Part shown: positions 1 to 7,423 of the stretch, one piece after another
Layout of the letters: every line of letters starts with the position of its first letter
Position numbering within the stretch: the stretch's first letter is position 1
NCBI GenBank assembly: GCA_900540865.1
Contig: UQHH01000003.1
Coordinates: 1-64,000, forward strand
Origin: an uncultured Oscillospiraceae bacterium
Lineage (GTDB): Bacteria > Bacillota > Clostridia > Oscillospirales > Acutalibacteraceae
Reading direction: 5' to 3'
Length of the DNA stretch: 64,000 nucleotides
The notes under the pieces: model-generated
The model's database searches: none
What the model was told of the DNA's origin: nothing
The model's input: the letters and a program-made list of their open reading frames with translations, nothing else
Made by a program: the position numbers and the translations under genes

Positions 1-754
1 GCGCAATGCCGCTCAAAACGGAGAGCATCTGGTAATCGAGCTTTCTGGAATAGGTCTGGCCGGAAACGGCAAAGCAGCCGCTGTAGCCCATTTTTTCGGC
101 TATTTTCTGGTCTAACGCCTTTACCTTCTCATGGTCGCCGTCAAACAGCTCCAGGAAGCTTGCCTGTGTGCCGGTCGTGCCCTTTGAGCCCAACAGCTTT
201 GCTTTTGAAAGCTGGTACTCGACGTCCTCCAAATCCATCAGAAGCTCCTGAATCCAGAGCGCCGCGCGCTTTCCGACAGTCGTAGGCTGCGCCGGCTGGA
301 AATGCGTAAACGCAAGCGTCGGTAAATCCTTATACTTATCCGCAAAAGCGGACAGTTCTTTAATGACGGTGATAAGCTTATTACGGATGAGCTTTAACGC
401 CTCCGTCATGATGATAACGTCGGTGTTGTCCCCGACATAACAGGAGGTCGCTCCCAGATGGATAATACCCTTTGCCTTTGGGCATTGCTCACCGTAGGCG
501 TAGACATGCGACATCACGTCATGACGCACGAGCTTTTCGCGCTCCTGCGCAACGTCATAATTAATATCGTCCTTATGCGCCTCAAGCTCGTCGATTTGCT
601 CCTGTGTGATAGGAAGCCCGAGCTCCATCTCCGCCTGCGCCAGCGCAATCCAGAGCCTGCGCCAGGTACGAAATTTCATATCAGGGGAAAACAGGTATTT
701 CATCTGCTTGTCCGCATAGCGCTCGGAAAGCGGGGATTCGTAAACGTCTCTCAT
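1..754 (-). CDS. purB: Adenylosuccinate lyase, C-terminal part cut by window edge
   Basis: Adenylosuccinate lyase splits SAICAR to AICAR and adenylosuccinate to AMP, both releasing fumarate, in purine synthesis. The first 251 codons are visible from ATG at 754, preceded by AAAGGTG. The translation begins MRDVYESPLSERYAD and contains the lyase-family stretches HLGATSCYVGDNTD and AFTHFQPAQPTTVGKR, including the histidine that binds substrate in this family. The C-terminal half, with the signature loop, lies beyond position 1. It is the last visible gene of the purC-purF-purB run, about 80 bases after purF, so co-transcription is likely. Identity is secure. Confidence 0.95.
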   Translation of the reverse strand, partial: MRDVYESPLSERYADKQMKYLFSPDMKFRTWRRLWIALAQAEMELGLPITQEQIDELEAHKDDINYDVAQEREKLVRHDVMSHVYAYGEQCPKAKGIIHLGATSCYVGDNTDVIIMTEALKLIRNKLITVIKELSAFADKYKDLPTLAFTHFQPAQPTTVGKRAALWIQELLMDLEDVEYQLSKAKLLGSKGTTGTQASFLELFDGDHEKVKALDQKIAEKMGYSGCFAVSGQTYSRKLDYQMLSVLSGIA

Positions 755-837
755 ACTGTAAAACACCTTTCAAAGCAGGAAAACCGCGCCCCAAAACGGT
801 GGTACGGTTTTGCTTTTTTATTTTTATCTATTTTATA

Positions 838-2286
838 TCAGCATTTTTTAAAGCTCATGCCGCCGCGTTCCTTGCCCTCAAGCATTCGCGTCGTGGTTTC
901 AGCGGGGTAATCGCCCGTAAAGCACGCGTCGCAGTAGCCGCAGTCCTTGTTAAAGAGCATTTCCGGCAGGGATTCGGCGGGTAAAAAGCCGATGGAATCC
1001 GCGCCGCTCAATTTGCCGATTTCCTCCACCGTATGGTTGCAGGCAATCAGTTCTTCCTTCGAGGGAATGTCCGTCCCATAATAGCACGGCCACATAAAGG
1101 GCGGGGAGCTAATGCGCAGGTGCACTTCCTTCGCGCCCGCATCCTTGAGCATCTTGACGATGCGGTCGCAGGTGGTGCCACGGACGATGCTGTCGTCGAG
1201 CATGACGACGCGCTTGCCCTCTACCGACGTACCCAAAGGATTTAATTTGATGCGCACGCTCTTCATGCGCTCCTTTTGGCTGGGCTTGATGAACGTTCTG
1301 CCGATATAGTTGTTCTTAACGATACCCTTTTCGTAGGGGATGCCGGATTCCTCGCTGTAGCCGATTGCCGCGTCGATGCCCGATTCCGGCACACCGATGA
1401 CGAGGTCGGCCTCTACCGGGAAGGTGCGGGCCAGAATTCTTCCGGCCTGCTTCCTTGCCTCGTATACGCCGATGCCGTCGATTACAGAATCGGTGCGGGC
1501 AAAGTAGATATATTCAAAAACGCACAGCGCCTTTTTGCCGCCGCAGTGGTCCTTGATGGAATGCACGCCCTTGTCGTCCACTACGACGATTTCACCGGGC
1601 TCGACGTCGCGCACAAACTCGGCGCCCGCCGCGTCGAGTGCGCTCGTTTCGCTTGCGAAAACATAGCTGTCCCCCGCCCTGCCCATACAAAGAGGGCGGA
1701 ACCCATGCGGGTCACGCGCCGCGATTAGCTTTCTCGGGCTCATGACAATCAATGAATACGCGCCGTTTATCTGGTACATGGTACGGCGCACCGCTTCCTC
1801 GATGGAATGGCATTTAATGCGCTCACGCGCGATAATATAGGCGATGACCTCGGAGTCGATGGTCGTCTGGAAAATCGCGCCGCGGTGCTCTAGCTCGCGC
1901 CTGATTTCCAGCGCGTTTGTCAGGTTGCCGTTGTGCGCGATAGCAAGCACGCCCTTGATGTAGCGCATGACGAGCGGCTGGGAATTTTCCCGCACACTGC
2001 CGCCGGCTGTGGAATAGCGCACGTGGCCTACCGCCATTTGTCCCTGCATATCGTCGAGCACGCCGCCTGAAAACACCTCTGTGACAAGGCCCATATCCTT
2101 ATGGTAGCTGATGACGCCGCGGTCGTTGACGGCGATGCCGCAGCTTTCCTGCCCGCGGTGCTGTAATGCGAGCAGCCCATTGTATGCCGCGTAAGCCGGG
2201 TCAAGGGTGCCGTCGCCGTATATACCGAAGACGCCGCATTCCTCATGCAGGCCCTCGCTCCTGAACTGTTCCAAAGAGAAGTCCAA
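838..2286 (-). CDS. purF: Amidophosphoribosyltransferase (glutamine PRPP amidotransferase)
   Basis: Catalyses the first committed step of purine synthesis, PRPP plus glutamine to phosphoribosylamine. A short propeptide precedes the catalytic Cys (in EECGVFGI, about residue 17), as in the self-processed Bacillus-type enzyme. The Ntn glutaminase half is followed by a PRPP-binding loop (VVMLDDSIVRGTT). The cysteines in CGYCDACFTGDYP near the C-terminus match the iron-sulfur-cluster form of PurF. The frame is open from a GTG at 2295, but GAGGTG lies six bases before the TTG at 2286, which I prefer. It sits 27 bases after purC and before purB. Length is normal. Confidence 0.96.
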   Translation of the reverse strand: MDFSLEQFRSEGLHEECGVFGIYGDGTLDPAYAAYNGLLALQHRGQESCGIAVNDRGVISYHKDMGLVTEVFSGGVLDDMQGQMAVGHVRYSTAGGSVRENSQPLVMRYIKGVLAIAHNGNLTNALEIRRELEHRGAIFQTTIDSEVIAYIIARERIKCHSIEEAVRRTMYQINGAYSLIVMSPRKLIAARDPHGFRPLCMGRAGDSYVFASETSALDAAGAEFVRDVEPGEIVVVDDKGVHSIKDHCGGKKALCVFEYIYFARTDSVIDGIGVYEARKQAGRILARTFPVEADLVIGVPESGIDAAIGYSEESGIPYEKGIVKNNYIGRTFIKPSQKERMKSVRIKLNPLGTSVEGKRVVMLDDSIVRGTTCDRIVKMLKDAGAKEVHLRISSPPFMWPCYYGTDIPSKEELIACNHTVEEIGKLSGADSIGFLPAESLPEMLFNKDCGYCDACFTGDYPAETTTRMLEGKERGGMSFKKC

Positions 2287-2313
2287 TCCGTTCACCTCAA
2301 AGCAAAATTCAAA

Positions 2314-3018
2314 TTACAGCCCGATTCTCTTCATAACCTCTGCGTATGCCTCCTCGACGCCGCCCATATCCCTGCGGAAACGGTCCTTGTCGAGCTTTTC
2401 CTGTGTATGGATGTCCCAAAAACGGCAGGTGTCGGGGGAAATTTCGTCCGCAAGGACAATGCCGTCCTTGAATCTGCCGAACTCGAGCTTGAAATCGATT
2501 AAGTCGATGTTGACGCTCTTAAAGAATTCCACCATGATTTCGTTGACCTTGAGCGCCATTTCAGCAATCGCGTCCACCTCTTCCTTCGTCGCAAGCTCCG
2601 CGGCGAGGATGTGGTACTCGTTTACAATCGGGTCGCCCAGGTCGTCGTCCTTATAGCAGAACTCCAGCACGGTCGTTTTCATGGGTGTACCCTCGGGAAG
2701 GCCGAGCCGCTTAGAAAGGCTGCCTGCCGCTTTATTTCTGACGATGACCTCCAGCGGGACGATTTCGACCTTCTTGACGACGGTTTCCCTGTCGTTTATC
2801 TCCTCGACAAAATGGGTCTTGATGCCCTTTTCCTCAAGCAGCTTGAACATGAAATTCGACATTCTGTTATTTACGACGCCCTTGCCGGTAATCGTGCCCT
2901 TTTTCTGGCCGTTAAATGCCGTCGCGTCGTCCTTGTAGGAAACGATGCAAAGGTCCGGGTCGGTCGTTTCAAACACCCTTTTTGCCTTGCCCTCGTAAAT
3001 CATTTTGCCCTTTTCCAC
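2314..3018 (-). CDS. purC: SAICAR synthase
   Basis: Phosphoribosylaminoimidazole-succinocarboxamide synthase ligates aspartate to CAIR with ATP in purine synthesis. The 234-residue protein has the family start YEGKAKRVFET, the conserved DDATAFNGQKKG and VRNKAAGSL segments, and FKLEFGRFKDG with DEISPDTCRFWD near the C-terminus. It starts with GTG at 3018 behind a strong AAAGGAGG site. It is the first gene of the purC-purF-purB operon, driven by the promoter at 3073-3101. I see no purine riboswitch in the short leader (about 50 bases). Confidence 0.97.
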   Translation of the reverse strand: MEKGKMIYEGKAKRVFETTDPDLCIVSYKDDATAFNGQKKGTITGKGVVNNRMSNFMFKLLEEKGIKTHFVEEINDRETVVKKVEIVPLEVIVRNKAAGSLSKRLGLPEGTPMKTTVLEFCYKDDDLGDPIVNEYHILAAELATKEEVDAIAEMALKVNEIMVEFFKSVNIDLIDFKLEFGRFKDGIVLADEISPDTCRFWDIHTQEKLDKDRFRRDMGGVEEAYAEVMKRIGL

Positions 3019-3072
3019 TGGAAAGTCCTCCTTTGAGTTATGAATAAAATGTTTCTGTCAAAACCAAAACTT

Positions 3073-3101
3073 ATTATAAACCAATCACCCTGCAATCGCA
3101 A
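3073..3101 (-). promoter_or_regulatory. Sigma-A promoter of purC-purF-purB
   Basis: Minus-strand -35 TTGCGA and -10 TATAAT separated by 17 bases. The start would be near 3066, about 50 bases before the purC start codon. Confidence 0.8.
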
Positions 3102-3225
3102 CAGGTTAAATCTACTTTTTCTGTTTTTATCTTCATTTATTAGACAATTTTTGAAGTTAGCCAAAATGTCGGTTCAGATACAGGAATTTTTTGGATGCTA
3201 TTTTTTGCAGGATTTTAAAAAAATC

Positions 3226-3254
3226 TTGCAAAAACATTTTTTTTATGCTATGAT
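3226..3254 (+). promoter_or_regulatory. Sigma-A promoter of gdhA
   Basis: TTGCAA and TATGAT with a 17-base spacer. The predicted start is near 3261, giving a leader of about 90 bases that carries the 3290-3316 hairpin. Confidence 0.75.
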
Positions 3255-3289
3255 GAAGCACGTCAGCAACGAGGCTGTTTTTCAGGATG

Positions 3290-3316
3290 CGTCCGGGCAG
3301 CCAGACTGCCGGGACG
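3290..3316 (+). promoter_or_regulatory. Leader hairpin before gdhA, possible attenuator
   Basis: CGTCCGGGCAG and CTGCCGGGACG pair over 11 positions with one mismatch around a 5-base loop. The stem is followed by TATTTTTA, which is weakly terminator-like. The 3' arm (GGGACGTA) can alternatively pair with TACGTTCC just downstream, so two exclusive folds are possible. The mechanism is inference. Confidence 0.45.
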
Positions 3317-3353
3317 TATTTTTACGTTCCAACAATTAAAGGAGGTTTTTACC

Positions 3354-4685
3354 ATGTCCTATGTAAGCGAGCAGTTAGAAAGATTAAAAGCAAAGAACCC
3401 CGCGGAGCCGGAATTCATCCAGGCCGCGACCGAGGTTCTGACTTCCCTCGAGCCCGTATTTGAGCAGAACCCCAAATACCAGCAGGAAAGTATATTGGAA
3501 AGAATTACAGAGCCGGAAAGGGTTATCATGTTCCGTGTTCCCTGGGTGGACGACAACGGCAAGGTACAGGTCAACCGCGGCTACCGCGTACAGTTCAACA
3601 GCGCAATCGGCCCATATAAGGGCGGCCTGAGGCTTCATCCCTCCGTCAACCTCGGCGTAATCAAATTTTTAGGCTTTGAGCAGATTTTTAAAAACGCGCT
3701 GACCGGCCTGCCCATCGGCGGCGGTAAGGGCGGAGCAGACTTTGACCCGAAGGGTAAGAGCGACCGCGAGGTCATGGCGTTCTGCCAGAGCTTTATGACG
3801 GAGCTTAGCCGCCATATCGGCGCGGACACAGACGTTCCCGCGGGCGATATTGGCACGGGCGCGCGTGAAATCGGCTATATGTTCGGCCAGTACAAGAAAA
3901 TCAAAAACATTTACGAGGGCGTCCTGACCGGTAAGGGCCTCAATTACGGCGGCTCGCTTGCAAGGACAGAAGCCACCGGCTACGGCCTGCTTTACCTCAC
4001 AGCGGAAATGCTCAAGCAGAACGGCAAAGACATCAAGGGCAAGACCATCTGCGTATCCGGCGCGGGCAACGTTGCGATTTACGCAACGCAGAAGGCCTTT
4101 GAGCTCGGCGCTAAGGTCGTTACCATGTCCGACTCTACCGGCTGGATTTACGACGAGCAGGGCATCGACCTTGCCGCAATTAAAGAAATCAAAGAGGTCA
4201 AGCGCGCGCGCCTGACCGAGTATAAGAACTACCGCCCCGCATCCCAGTACCACGAGGGCAGGTTCGACTGGTCCGTTCCCTGCGATATTGCGCTCCCCTG
4301 CGCGACGCAGAACGAGCTTGATAAGGAAAGCGCCGAAAGGCTTGTCAAGAACGGCGTATTTGCTGTAGCCGAGGGCGCGAACATGCCCTCCACGCTCGAT
4401 GCGACCAACGTGTTCCTCGACAACAAAATCCTTTTTGCCCCCGGCAAGGCGGCAAACGCGGGCGGCGTTGCGACCTCCGCGCTTGAAATGACGCAGAACT
4501 CCATGCGCCTTTCCTGGACGTTTGAAGAGGTAGACAGCAAGCTGCAGGGCATTATGGTAAACATTTTCAGCCAGATGGCCGCGGCCGCAAAGAAATACGG
4601 CTTTGAAGGCAACTATGTTGTCGGCGCGAACATCGCGGGCTTTGAAAAGGTTGCCGACGCAATGATTGCCCAGGGTGTTATCTAA
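3354..4685 (+). CDS. gdhA: NADP-type glutamate dehydrogenase
   Basis: Converts 2-oxoglutarate and ammonia to glutamate, so it links carbon and nitrogen metabolism in the cytosol. At 443 residues it has the length of the hexameric small GDHs. The catalytic lysine motif GGGKGGADFDPKG and the preceding PYKGGLRLHPSVN are intact, as is a Rossmann glycine run (VSGAGNVA). AAAGGAGG lies before the ATG. It has its own promoter and a strong terminator, so it is transcribed alone. NADP rather than NAD preference is assigned by family resemblance, not from a decisive residue. Confidence 0.96.
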   Translation: MSYVSEQLERLKAKNPAEPEFIQAATEVLTSLEPVFEQNPKYQQESILERITEPERVIMFRVPWVDDNGKVQVNRGYRVQFNSAIGPYKGGLRLHPSVNLGVIKFLGFEQIFKNALTGLPIGGGKGGADFDPKGKSDREVMAFCQSFMTELSRHIGADTDVPAGDIGTGAREIGYMFGQYKKIKNIYEGVLTGKGLNYGGSLARTEATGYGLLYLTAEMLKQNGKDIKGKTICVSGAGNVAIYATQKAFELGAKVVTMSDSTGWIYDEQGIDLAAIKEIKEVKRARLTEYKNYRPASQYHEGRFDWSVPCDIALPCATQNELDKESAERLVKNGVFAVAEGANMPSTLDATNVFLDNKILFAPGKAANAGGVATSALEMTQNSMRLSWTFEEVDSKLQGIMVNIFSQMAAAAKKYGFEGNYVVGANIAGFEKVADAMIAQGVI

Positions 4686-4713
4686 GTTACTATTTCATAT
4701 ATTGCTTTCGGTT

Positions 4714-4758
4714 AAGGCAGGCCGCGCGGAATTATCCGTGCGGCCTGCCGCTTTTTTC
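4714..4758 (+). terminator. Rho-independent terminator of gdhA
   Basis: GCAGGCCGCGCGGA pairs with TCCGTGCGGCCTGC around a 4-base loop (one G-T), followed by CGCTTTTTTC. Confidence 0.93.
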
Positions 4759-4850
4759 TTTTGTTTTTTATGGGTTTGGCGAAAAAGTAAGGCAAATCCA
4801 GATTTTTATCATAAAATAAAGATGGAACACTTTTTGCTGGAGGTGAAAAT

Positions 4851-5324
4851 ATGAACGCATTAAAGGACCGCAAGTGCAAAAGCATTGAAGATTTGCCGGA
4901 GGAAATCAAACAGCAGCTGTGTTTGCTCGACAATTCCCAGCAGCTTATGGCACGCATTTTTATCGGGCTGCTCCTGCAATACCAGGCGCTCGACGTAGAC
5001 CGCGTGCAGCTGCTTCAAAGCGTACAGCCCGAGGGCTGCTGCGAAACCGGCGGATGCCCGGATTCTCTGACGATGCGGCTTGCTTCCTCTTTGATTATTT
5101 TAAGCTCCCTTCTGGGTTTTCAAAACCAGATAGAACAGACAAACGCGCAGACGCGAAAAGCTGGCGAATGCCCCGACGAAACAGACGCGCAGCTTGGCTT
5201 GATTGTCATTATGATTGCCGTTATTCGTTATTTCCGCCTGCTCGATACGGACAACGCCGCTGAAAACGGCACAGACAGCCAAATTGAACTCGAAGAAGAG
5301 GAAGAAGCAGTCACCATTGTATAA
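4851..5324 (+). CDS. Small protein of unknown function
   Basis: I do not recognise this 157-residue protein. It starts at ATG 4851 behind CTGGAGGTG. It looks soluble and largely helical, has cysteines grouped in GCCETGGCP near the middle, a hydrophobic stretch (SLIILSSLLGF), another near residue 125 (LIVIMIAVIRYF) and a very acidic tail (ELEEEEEA). Neither hydrophobic stretch is clearly a membrane segment. It is flanked by the gdhA terminator and its own terminator, so it is monocistronic. The strong ribosome site and clean terminator argue that it is a real gene. Confidence 0.75.
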   Translation: MNALKDRKCKSIEDLPEEIKQQLCLLDNSQQLMARIFIGLLLQYQALDVDRVQLLQSVQPEGCCETGGCPDSLTMRLASSLIILSSLLGFQNQIEQTNAQTRKAGECPDETDAQLGLIVIMIAVIRYFRLLDTDNAAENGTDSQIELEEEEEAVTIV

Positions 5325-5349
5325 ACATTTTTTGCCGGATATAGGCTGC

Positions 5350-5385
5350 AAAAAGCATCTGCTGTTTTCAGCAGATGCTTTTTTG
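5350..5385 (+). terminator. Rho-independent terminator of the 4851-5324 gene
   Basis: AAAAAGCATCTGCTG and CAGCAGATGCTTTTTT form a perfect stem around a TTTT loop with a T-run. Confidence 0.95.
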
Positions 5386-5397
5386 TAAATGAAAACA

Positions 5398-5429
5398 CAT
5401 CACCAGAAGAATAACTTCTTCCGGTGATG
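5398..5429 (-). terminator. Hairpin downstream of the ABC exporter operon
   Basis: CATCACCAGAAGAA pairs with TTCTTCCGGTGATG (one mismatch). On the minus strand it is followed by TGTTTTCATTT, so it may end the operon from the 7124 side, though the T-run is poor. Confidence 0.5.
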
Positions 5430-5500
5430 TACTATATGAAGCAGCGTGATGAAAACTAATCAGACAGGCAGGCGTTTTTTATAAAAGACGGCGACGCTTG

Positions 5501-6256
5501 CTAGCAGCAGCACAATGATTGCGCCGCCAAACGCCGGGTACATCCACCATGTTCGACCCTTCCGTTTACAATGCCTACTGAATCAATCCAACCGAACGGG
5601 CTGCATTTTTTCAGCCATTCCGTTTTGTCTCCCCCGGCTCCGCCGATTAAGCTGATAAAGACCAGGGCAATCGGAACGCCGACCGCCAGCGCTGTACCAA
5701 GCTTCGTATCACAGAAGGCTACCGACAAAAAATAGCTGAGCATGGCGACCGAGGTACAAAGCAGGAAGGTCACGCCTACCAAATTTAAATATGCGCTGAA
5801 ATCATAGCTGCCTGTCGTACCGAGCATCAGCGCGCCGCTTATTAAAATTCCGGCAAACAGGACAAGCATGGATAAAATGAGATACACGCCCTGCGTCAGC
5901 GCCAGCGCAGTCCTTTTGACCGGAGCGCTGAGCGTACAGGCAATAGAAGTGTCGTCCACCCGCTTTGCTATCAGGGAGTTGGCCTGGATGACATAAAAAA
6001 CCATAGTAAACGCCATGATAAGCATGCTGAAAAAGACGGAGGCGGTATAGGAAAGCGGTGTGCTCATGTCGGGTATGCTGATGGAAAACGCGCCCATATA
6101 GTCCTTCATCGAGCCGAAAAGGTCCTGAACCTTTCCCATATCGTTCGGGTCGACTAAGCCGATTATCGTGACCTGGTAAAAGCATAGCACGAAAAGAAAA
6201 ATCAAAAGGAGCTTCCAGCTTTGCTTGCAGGTGTTTTTAAAGACTGTCAGATTCAT
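5501..6256 (-). CDS. ABC-2 type permease, frameshifted near its C-terminus
   Basis: Membrane subunit of a two-gene ABC exporter. Six hydrophobic segments are visible, starting with SWKLLLIFLFVLCFY, and a large extracytoplasmic loop follows the first, as in ABC-2 permeases. The frame runs to a stop at 5501 with the odd tail VEHGGCTRRLAAQSLCCC. Shifting one base back at about 5552 gives TWWMYPAFGGAIIVLLLASV and then VFYKKRLPV, a normal last helix and basic tail, ending at 5460. The gene therefore carries a one-base deletion, or a sequencing error; no slippery site is seen there. It overlaps the ATPase by one base. The substrate is unknown. Confidence 0.8.
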   Translation of the reverse strand: MNLTVFKNTCKQSWKLLLIFLFVLCFYQVTIIGLVDPNDMGKVQDLFGSMKDYMGAFSISIPDMSTPLSYTASVFFSMLIMAFTMVFYVIQANSLIAKRVDDTSIACTLSAPVKRTALALTQGVYLILSMLVLFAGILISGALMLGTTGSYDFSAYLNLVGVTFLLCTSVAMLSYFLSVAFCDTKLGTALAVGVPIALVFISLIGGAGGDKTEWLKKCSPFGWIDSVGIVNGRVEHGGCTRRLAAQSLCCC

Positions 6257-7124
6257 TATTCTTTTTTTGCCTCCGCCGCATAATAGTCGAGAAAGATATC
6301 CTCCAGATTCTGGGATTTGATATCGAGCCCCGTCACCTCTATTCCGCCGAGCTTTTTTATAAACGCGTCTGTTTCGTCCCCCATAACATAGACCTCATAG
6401 CCTGCGTCCGTTACCCTTCCCATTTCATAACCGAACTCCTTCAGTCTTTCAGGCTCAGGGGTCTGTACGACAAATGCCTTGCGCCTTGACGATTTGAGCG
6501 CGTTTACATCCGACCTCGCCGCCAACCTTCCGTCTTTGATAATCAGCACATCGTCGCGGGTGCGCTCTACCTCCTCAAACATATGGCTGGACATCAAAAT
6601 TGTTTTGCCGCGCTTCTTTTCCTCGAGTATCAGGGAGATAAACTCGTTTTGCATCAGCGGGTCGAGCCCGCTGGTGGGCTCGTCTAAAATCAGCACCTCA
6701 GGGTCGTGCATGAAGGCGGAGATAATCCCCAGCTTTTGCTTCATCCCCTTGGAGAAACGCTTTATCTTGCCTTTTGCGTCGAGCTCAAAGCGTTCCATCA
6801 GCGATTTCATCCTCGAGGTATCCTTCATCCTCCGCAGGTCACACAGGTATTTCAGGTATTCCTTGCTGCTCATACCGCCGGGAAAAGCGATTTCTCCCGG
6901 GATATAGCCCAGGATTTTTTTATTTTCGCGGCGGCGCGGTAGCAGTCGAGCCCCTGAATCGTACAGCTGCCGCTGTTTGCCTGCATAAAGCGGATTGTAG
7001 TGGTTTTCCCCGCCCCGTTCGGTCCCAGGTAGCCGGTGGCCTTTCCCTGTGGGACAGTGAAGGTTATGTCAAAAATACCTTTCCCGCTCCTATAAGTAAG
7101 GCCTAGGCTCTTTGTGCTAATCAT
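6256..7124 (-). pseudogene. ABC exporter ATPase, split by a -1 frameshift at an A7 run
   Basis: ATPase of the exporter whose permease follows. The N-terminal part has Walker A (GPNGAGKTT); the C-terminal part has the signature FSKGMKQ, Walker B VLILDEP and the switch His in MSSHMFEE. The two parts lie in different frames. The first runs from ATG 7124, chosen because GGAGG sits eight bases before it, to a stop near 6871. The second is open by 6873. The junction is a run of seven A on the coding strand (6915-6921), read ATA AAA AAA. One extra A, or a -1 slip, gives ILGYIPGEIAFPGGMSSK in perfect family register. It could be decay, sequencing error, or recoding. Confidence 0.8.
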
Positions 7125-7161
7125 AAGCATTCCTCCAAAAAATGTTTTAGCCGAGGTCAGG

Positions 7162-7176
7162 ATTGATAAAATCAAT
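7162..7176. promoter_or_regulatory. Palindromic operator candidate for the ABC operon
   Basis: ATTGAT-AAA-ATCAAT is a perfect 6-3-6 palindrome covering the transcription start and touching the -10 box. Small exporters of this kind are often run by GntR-type repressors, but no regulator gene is adjacent. Confidence 0.5.
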
Positions 7177-7202
7177 ATATCATCTTGAACCGGCTCAGTC
7201 AA
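7174..7202 (-). promoter_or_regulatory. Sigma-A promoter of the ABC exporter operon
   Basis: TTGACT and TATATT on the minus strand with a 17-base spacer. The start is near 7167, 43 bases before the ATPase start codon. Confidence 0.85.
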
Positions 7203-7324
7203 CACAAACCCCCGGCTGCCGATGAAAAGCAAAGGCTTGACGCTGCTGGACTAAAAAATAAAACCGGGAACTGCGCAATTGCGTCTTTTTTCATAATATT
7301 CGTGGATGTTTTTTTATCCATCCA

Positions 7325-7367
7325 AATAGAAAAGAAGGGCGGAAACGTATTTTCGTTTCCGCCCTTC
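7325..7367 (-). terminator. Terminator of the AraC-type regulator gene
   Basis: A perfect 14-base-pair stem (7334-7347 with 7354-7367), GAAGGGCGGAAACG in the first arm. On the minus strand it is followed by TTTTCTATTT. The rest of 7203-7423 shows nothing recognisable. Confidence 0.9.
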
Positions 7368-7423
7368 GAAGGTATTCAGCCAAATTTAAAGAAAGCTGTT
7401 TTTTATTCGACAGCCGCTTGCTG

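Larger units (their letters stand above)
3019..3353. other. Divergent purC/gdhA control region
   Basis: This 335-base AT-rich stretch holds no gene. It contains the minus-strand purC promoter (3073-3101), the plus-strand gdhA promoter (3226-3254) and a GC-rich hairpin in the gdhA leader (3290-3316). Nothing else is recognised in it. Confidence 0.75.

Noticed and set aside
3669..4253. 194-codon frame antisense to gdhA
   Set aside because: Shadow of gdhA, no ribosome site, composition typical of reverse-frame translation.
5540..5560. Programmed frameshift in the ABC permease
   Set aside because: No slippery heptamer at the break (GTCGAACATGG), so deletion or sequencing error is simpler.
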